A stretch of 64,000 nt of DNA. Origin: Candidatus Thiodiazotropha sp. (ex Monitilora ramsayi). Lineage in GTDB: Bacteria > Pseudomonadota > Gammaproteobacteria > Chromatiales > Chromatiaceae. This document shows positions 59,654 through 64,000 of this stretch, one piece after another (within the stretch, counting starts at the first letter, position 1; each line of letters starts with the position of its first letter). The stretch covers positions 248,001-312,000 of the forward strand of contig JAHXIO010000011.1 in assembly GCA_025655595.1 (NCBI GenBank), given 5' to 3'. The translations under genes were made by a program, and so were the position numbers. The notes beneath the pieces are model-generated. The model saw only the letters and a program-made list of their open reading frames with translations, had not been told where the DNA came from and ran no database searches.

Positions 59654-61778
59654 GTTGCGGTACTTCGCAGGTGTTAAAGAAATCGTAGTGGTCGATGGCT
59701 TCAAGAATGCCCAATGCATGTGCCTGATTGGCAAAATAGATTCGATCGACATCCACCATATGGGAAAGCTCTTCATGATGCCGGTTGGCCACCACCACCG
59801 CCAGGGTATTGCCCCGCATCATATCTTCGTCTGCACCGGAGCCCCCGGCTACCAGGATATTTTCCAGTGGGATCTCCCAACGTTGCGCCACATAGCGAAG
59901 CGCCTGCCCCTTGGATGCCCTTGACGGCAGTATATCGAGATATTGTCCGAAGGCATGGATTACATTGCAGGTGAGATCCTCTTTATGCAACAGCGTATTG
60001 ATCTCATCTACCGATGGCGCTTTATTGGGATCGTAGTGATACGCGATCTTGAAAAAACTCTGCTCCTTCTTTTCTTGAGGGGTGATACCGGGCAGCTCAG
60101 ACAACACCCGTCTGACCCGTTTGGGTTGCCATAGATGGTCAATGTGTTCGCTCCAGAAATCGTCTTCTGTCAGCTCCTGAGAGTAATGTACTTTGGTTCC
60201 CAGACTGCTGATCAGTACATCGGGCAATGGAATACCATATTTCTTGAGGATGGTGAGCGCGGCATCCAGGCGCCTGCCGGTGGCGATGCCGAAGGTCGCA
60301 CATTTCCGGTTCTTTCTCACCACTTCGATAAACTGTTTTAGCCCCTTCGGGTTACCCAGTAGATTCTGATCCAGGTCGGTAAAGATGGCCCGGTCCCTGG
60401 AGCGGTGTTTGACATGCATTGGCATCTGCATGGGAGTCTTATCGTGCCCGGCAGGCAGTGGCAGTACGCTCTCCATATACTTCGCGGCGTGCGCTTCCCA
60501 GGAGTAATGCTTCCTCACGCCTACCAATCCGTTCCTCGAGTATGCAGTCCAGTGATCGTTGTCGTGCAGGATATTCAAGAGACTTTGAGTAATCGCCTCC
60601 TTATCCAGGGGATCAACCAACAGTCCATTTTTACAATTGCCGATAATATCAACAGGGCCGCCATTCTCCGTCGCGACAAGTGGCAATCCGCTGGCGGCAG
60701 CTTCGAGCAGCGTCAAGCCGAAAGGCTCCGTTAGCGCAGGATTGATGAACACCCCCTTCGACTGAGCGGCAATCCGGTAGATCTCAGACACCTCATCCGC
60801 CAGGTGGCGCTTGGGAATGGCGACATGTCCATAGAGATCATAGAGGTCGATCAGCATCAGCAGTTCGGTCATCACCCCTTGTGGCCCACTCTCCATTTCC
60901 CGAATATCATCGCGGTTACCGGCAATGATGACCAGATTCGCGGCCTTCTGCAGCTGGCTGGACTCCCCGTAAGCCTCCACCAGTGTCTGGATATTTTTGC
61001 GTTCATCAGCCCGAGACAAAGACAGTATCATCGGTTTGTTCGGATTATTGAGAAATCTCTCGATGGCTTTACGGAACTTGAACTGCTCTGATGCGTCGTT
61101 CGGAGGATGAAACTGAGTCAGATCAGTGCCCGGCGGAATGACGGCCATTCGGTCCGGCTGGTAGTAGTTATAGAGACCATACTGCTCTTCGATCTCATTG
61201 TGAGTACTGGTAATCACCAGATCGGCATTGGCCAGCACTTCTTCCTCGGCATCGATACGGCGCTCTATGTTATACCGAAGATTGATCTCCTTGCGACTCA
61301 AGCCTTTAGCGATCAGCCTCTTCCGCTTGTCGCGTCCCAGTGAGTGCCCTGTATGCACCAGCGGAAGGCCCAGCAGATGCGACAACCTGACACCCACATA
61401 ACCGGCATCGGCATAGTGGCTATGGATGATATCAGGCATCCGCGGTTGCTCATTCAACCAGGCCAGGAGATTATCCATGAAACTATCGAGATGATCCCAC
61501 AGCTCCTCTTTCTGAAGATAGCCATCGGGACCCGCATCGACCCTGACCACCCTGGCATTTCCGGACAACATTTCCACAGGCGCGGCATAGTCGTCACTGA
61601 TGTTGGGATCGATCACACGTCTCGTGACGAGATCAACCTGCGATACGTCTTCACGCTCTGCCAGTGCACGGGCAAGGTCAGCGACATACTTGGTCTGCCC
61701 ACCGGTATCGGCATCCCTACCCAACTCCAGGTCGTGACCCCGAATCAGTCCATGGACACTTATCAGGCAGATATACAT
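59643..61778 (-). CDS. Sucrose-phosphate synthase (GT4) with C-terminal HAD domain
   Basis: 711 residues from the ATG at 61778 (GAGG at 8 bases); the frame extends to 61934 without support. N-terminal GT4: ISVHGLIRGHDLELG, DADTGGQTKYVADLARAL, HSHYADAGYVG, and ALTEPFGLTLLEAAASGLPL (E-x7-E). The C-terminal HAD-like domain reads IFTDLDQNLLG, with Asn where active phosphatases have Thr, so it is probably not active; the separate phosphatase gene takes that part. Makes sucrose-6-phosphate from UDP-glucose and fructose-6-phosphate. Confidence 0.9.
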   Translation of the reverse strand: MYICLISVHGLIRGHDLELGRDADTGGQTKYVADLARALAEREDVSQVDLVTRRVIDPNISDDYAAPVEMLSGNARVVRVDAGPDGYLQKEELWDHLDSFMDNLLAWLNEQPRMPDIIHSHYADAGYVGVRLSHLLGLPLVHTGHSLGRDKRKRLIAKGLSRKEINLRYNIERRIDAEEEVLANADLVITSTHNEIEEQYGLYNYYQPDRMAVIPPGTDLTQFHPPNDASEQFKFRKAIERFLNNPNKPMILSLSRADERKNIQTLVEAYGESSQLQKAANLVIIAGNRDDIREMESGPQGVMTELLMLIDLYDLYGHVAIPKRHLADEVSEIYRIAAQSKGVFINPALTEPFGLTLLEAAASGLPLVATENGGPVDIIGNCKNGLLVDPLDKEAITQSLLNILHDNDHWTAYSRNGLVGVRKHYSWEAHAAKYMESVLPLPAGHDKTPMQMPMHVKHRSRDRAIFTDLDQNLLGNPKGLKQFIEVVRKNRKCATFGIATGRRLDAALTILKKYGIPLPDVLISSLGTKVHYSQELTEDDFWSEHIDHLWQPKRVRRVLSELPGITPQEKKEQSFFKIAYHYDPNKAPSVDEINTLLHKEDLTCNVIHAFGQYLDILPSRASKGQALRYVAQRWEIPLENILVAGGSGADEDMMRGNTLAVVVANRHHEELSHMVDVDRIYFANQAHALGILEAIDHYDFFNTCEVPQHDE

Positions 61779-62527
61779 AGCAAGATCCTCAGTTCGATCC
61801 CTTTGAAGTCTCTCCAGATCTCCCCTGTCTGTACAGATACGAACCCGTCCGATTGATAAACAGCCCGCAATACTGAACAGAGATCTCAACAGAGGCGCCA
61901 TCGTCATAAAGATGACAATTAGTGGCGGAGGCATTCGCCTCCCTCACAACATGTTATCAAAAAAACAAGATAAGCGTTGAGGGGGTAAAATCGCGGGCAG
62001 GAATGAACTATCTCGGTATTCGCGGTTAGCTTGATGTAAAGCAATTCCTGGAAAATTCAGACATCTGTCAGTTTTGATTCACTGATCTCATCCGACTTTT
62101 TGAGTCAGTCAATCTCAACGATTTCACCTACTGGCTTGAAAGCGACTCTGCGGGCCATTTTTATTCGACCATTATCTATTGCCGTCACTTTTTTCGGGAT
62201 CACTGAGTATTAAACACCAATAGAGATGGTATTCCCGGAATCAATTGTCCATATTTCCTGCAGCAACACTTCTGATTTCTGTGTTTCGGTTCAGTATCCA
62301 GGTCACGTCATCAGAGTAGTCTGAATAACCCAACCCATACATCTGTGTCATATTCAGATTGGTCCTACAATAGAAAACAATTACCTGAGGCCATTAGCCC
62401 TAATCCCTTTTGCGATAACCAATACGCCGATATGTGAGGGGTGACTCAGCTGCCGATTGTCAAGATTTCGCGTTTTTCCTCCCTCTGCTACCATCGCCGA
62501 CTGCTTTCAACCAGACCCGAGGATGAG
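61779..62527. other. Long intergenic region between sps and tex
   Basis: About 750 bp, divergent promoters of the sucrose cluster and tex expected. AT-rich; no gene, RNA or obvious repeat was recognised. The part 61935-62460 shows several stops in all frames. Confidence 0.5.
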
Positions 62528-64000
62528 ATGTCCACTGCCCAGCGTATCGCCGATGAACTCCAGGTTAATGTCAGACAGGTAGAGTCCGCCATAGGACTCC
62601 TCGATGAGGGTGCATCTGTACCCTTCATCGCCCGTTATCGCAAGGAGGCCACTGGCGGCCTCGATGATACCCAGCTGCGCCACCTCGATGAGCGACTGAT
62701 CTATCTTCGTGAGCTGGAGGAGAGGCGCGAGACCGTGCTGAAATCGATCGAGGACCAGGGCAAACTGACGCCGGAGTTAAAGGGTGCCCTGCTGGCGGCG
62801 GAGAACAAAACCCGCCTGGAGGACCTCTACCTCCCCTACAAGCCGAAAAGACGCACAAAAGCGCAGATCGCTCGTGAGGCCGGTCTGGAGCCCCTCGCAA
62901 TCTCTTTACTGGAAAACCCAAACCTCACACCCAAGGACGAGGCCACGGGCTACATAGACGAAGACAAGGGTGTGACAGATGTAACAGCAGCTCTCGATGG
63001 TGCCAAACAGATCCTGATTGAGCATTTTGCCGAGGACGCAGAGCTGGTCGGAAACCTGCGTGAACACCTGTGGGAGAACGGCAACCTGGCTTCCAAAGTG
63101 ATCGACGGTAAAGAGCAGGAAGGATCCAAATTCAGTGACTACTTCGAATTTGCCGAGCGGCTGAACAAGATACCTTCTCATCGCGCCCTGGCCCTTTTTC
63201 GCGGGCGAAATGACGGTGTGCTGCAGCTGGATCTGGTCCTGCCAGAGGATGCGGATCTGGCCTACGGAGAAGCGGGTGTCGCTGAGCGTATGATCGCATC
63301 TCACCTGGGTATACGTGATGAAGGACGTCCCGGCGATGCCTGGCTCAAAGAAGTGGTTCGCTGGACCTGGCGCATCAAGGTCATGACCCATCTCGATACC
63401 AATTTGAAGTCACGCCTGCGGGAGGCGGCAGAGGATGAAGCGATACGGGTCTTTGCCCGTAATCTGCACGACCTGTTGTTGGCCGCACCAGCCGGTCCCC
63501 GCGCCACCCTTGGGCTCGACCCAGGACTTCGCACAGGTGTAAAGGTAGCGGTTGTGGACGCCACAGGTAAATTACTGGAGACAGCAACCATCTATCCCCA
63601 TGCACCCAAGCGTCACTGGGATCAATCGATCCATCAACTGGCCGATCTGGCCCGCAAGCATAACGTCGAGCTGATCAGCATCGGCAACGGCACCGCCTCC
63701 CGGGAGACCGACAAGCTGGCAGGTGAGCTGATCAGCCGCCACCCAGACCTTCGTCTCAGAAAAGTCATGGTCAGCGAGGCAGGAGCATCGGTCTACTCAG
63801 CCTCCGAGTTTGCCGCCAATGAGTTTCCCGATCTGGATGTCTCCCTGCGCGGCGCGGTATCCATCGCACGCCGGTTGCAAGACCCGCTGGCCGAACTTGT
63901 GAAGATCGAACCCAAGTCGATCGGCGTCGGGCAATATCAGCACGACGTCTCCCAGATCAGTCTTGCGCGCCAGCTCAACGCGGTGGTGGAGGACTGCGTC
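62528..64000 (+). CDS. tex: Tex-family transcription accessory protein (partial at right edge)
   Basis: 491 residues to the window edge, starting [15 protein letters not shown] with GAGGATGAG before the ATG. N-terminal Tex part: [35 protein letters not shown]; then the YqgF-like domain with [17 protein letters not shown] and [16 protein letters not shown], and [11 protein letters not shown]. It binds RNA and the transcription machinery. The HhH and S1 domains lie outside the window. Confidence 0.95.
   Translation, partial: MSTAQRIADELQVNVRQVESAIGLLDEGASVPFIARYRKEATGGLDDTQLRHLDERLIYLRELEERRETVLKSIEDQGKLTPELKGALLAAENKTRLEDLYLPYKPKRRTKAQIAREAGLEPLAISLLENPNLTPKDEATGYIDEDKGVTDVTAALDGAKQILIEHFAEDAELVGNLREHLWENGNLASKVIDGKEQEGSKFSDYFEFAERLNKIPSHRALALFRGRNDGVLQLDLVLPEDADLAYGEAGVAERMIASHLGIRDEGRPGDAWLKEVVRWTWRIKVMTHLDTNLKSRLREAAEDEAIRVFARNLHDLLLAAPAGPRATLGLDPGLRTGVKVAVVDATGKLLETATIYPHAPKRHWDQSIHQLADLARKHNVELISIGNGTASRETDKLAGELISRHPDLRLRKVMVSEAGASVYSASEFAANEFPDLDVSLRGAVSIARRLQDPLAELVKIEPKSIGVGQYQHDVSQISLARQLNAVVEDCV

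Overview
The window is a piece of a gammaproteobacterial chromosome. The ribosomal/RNA-processing operon runs in the classical order rimP-nusA-infB-rbfA-truB-rpsO-pnp. Beside it lie an ECF sigma/anti-sigma pair, a two-component system and a sucrose-synthesis cluster of the type known from halotolerant gammaproteobacteria such as methanotrophs. I cannot name the genus from sequence alone. Two parts are clear: a lambda-like siphophage prophage fills 1-37614 (its left end lies outside the window), and host chromosome runs from 37539 to 64000.

Prophage layout. The late genes are on the minus strand and read right to left: terminase small and large subunits, gpW, portal, protease/scaffold, decoration, major capsid, an inserted lysis and surface-protein block (6168-10108), connector, GPZ, terminator, tail tube, tail chaperone with a probable -1 frameshift extension, and a tape measure cut by the window edge. 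Two small plus-strand genes (2358-2612 and 13309-13449) sit in this operon like morons. Upstream are a SRAP-like protein, a Q-like antiterminator, an array of 9-bp repeats, a VapE-type helicase, a PriCT/Toprim primase and a chain of small early genes. Divergent Cro-like and CI-like regulators flank three operators spaced exactly 24 bp apart. A second operator/promoter region of the same design lies 6.8 kb away (32089-32162) and drives a rightward operon with small genes, a ParB-like protein, a truncated second VapE, a small membrane protein and a large serine recombinase whose last codons lie inside tRNA-Glu, the attachment site.

Between the two operator regions is the lysogeny/accessory region: a repressor gene broken by one TGA codon, a membrane protein, an HTH protein, RadC, and then an AT-rich block that reads as a short array of integron gene cassettes. 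Its genes (an HNH/zinc-finger-like protein, a small membrane protein, a K+-channel-like protein, a PIN-domain protein) all point the same way. They are separated by attC-like sites whose R'' and R' boxes match cassette by cassette. No integron integrase is present in the window. A cassette array inside a prophage immunity region is the most unusual feature here.

Host side. tRNA-Glu(UUC) with its own promoter; a GGDEF-EAL protein with a long leader; a SigK/RskA-like pair; pnp-rpsO-truB-rbfA-infB-nusA-rimP with candidate rpsO and rimP leader RNAs; a DUF1223 protein; an exported MsrB; a histidine kinase/response regulator pair; amylosucrase, fructokinase, sucrose-phosphate phosphatase and sucrose-phosphate synthase; and the start of tex, which runs off the right end.
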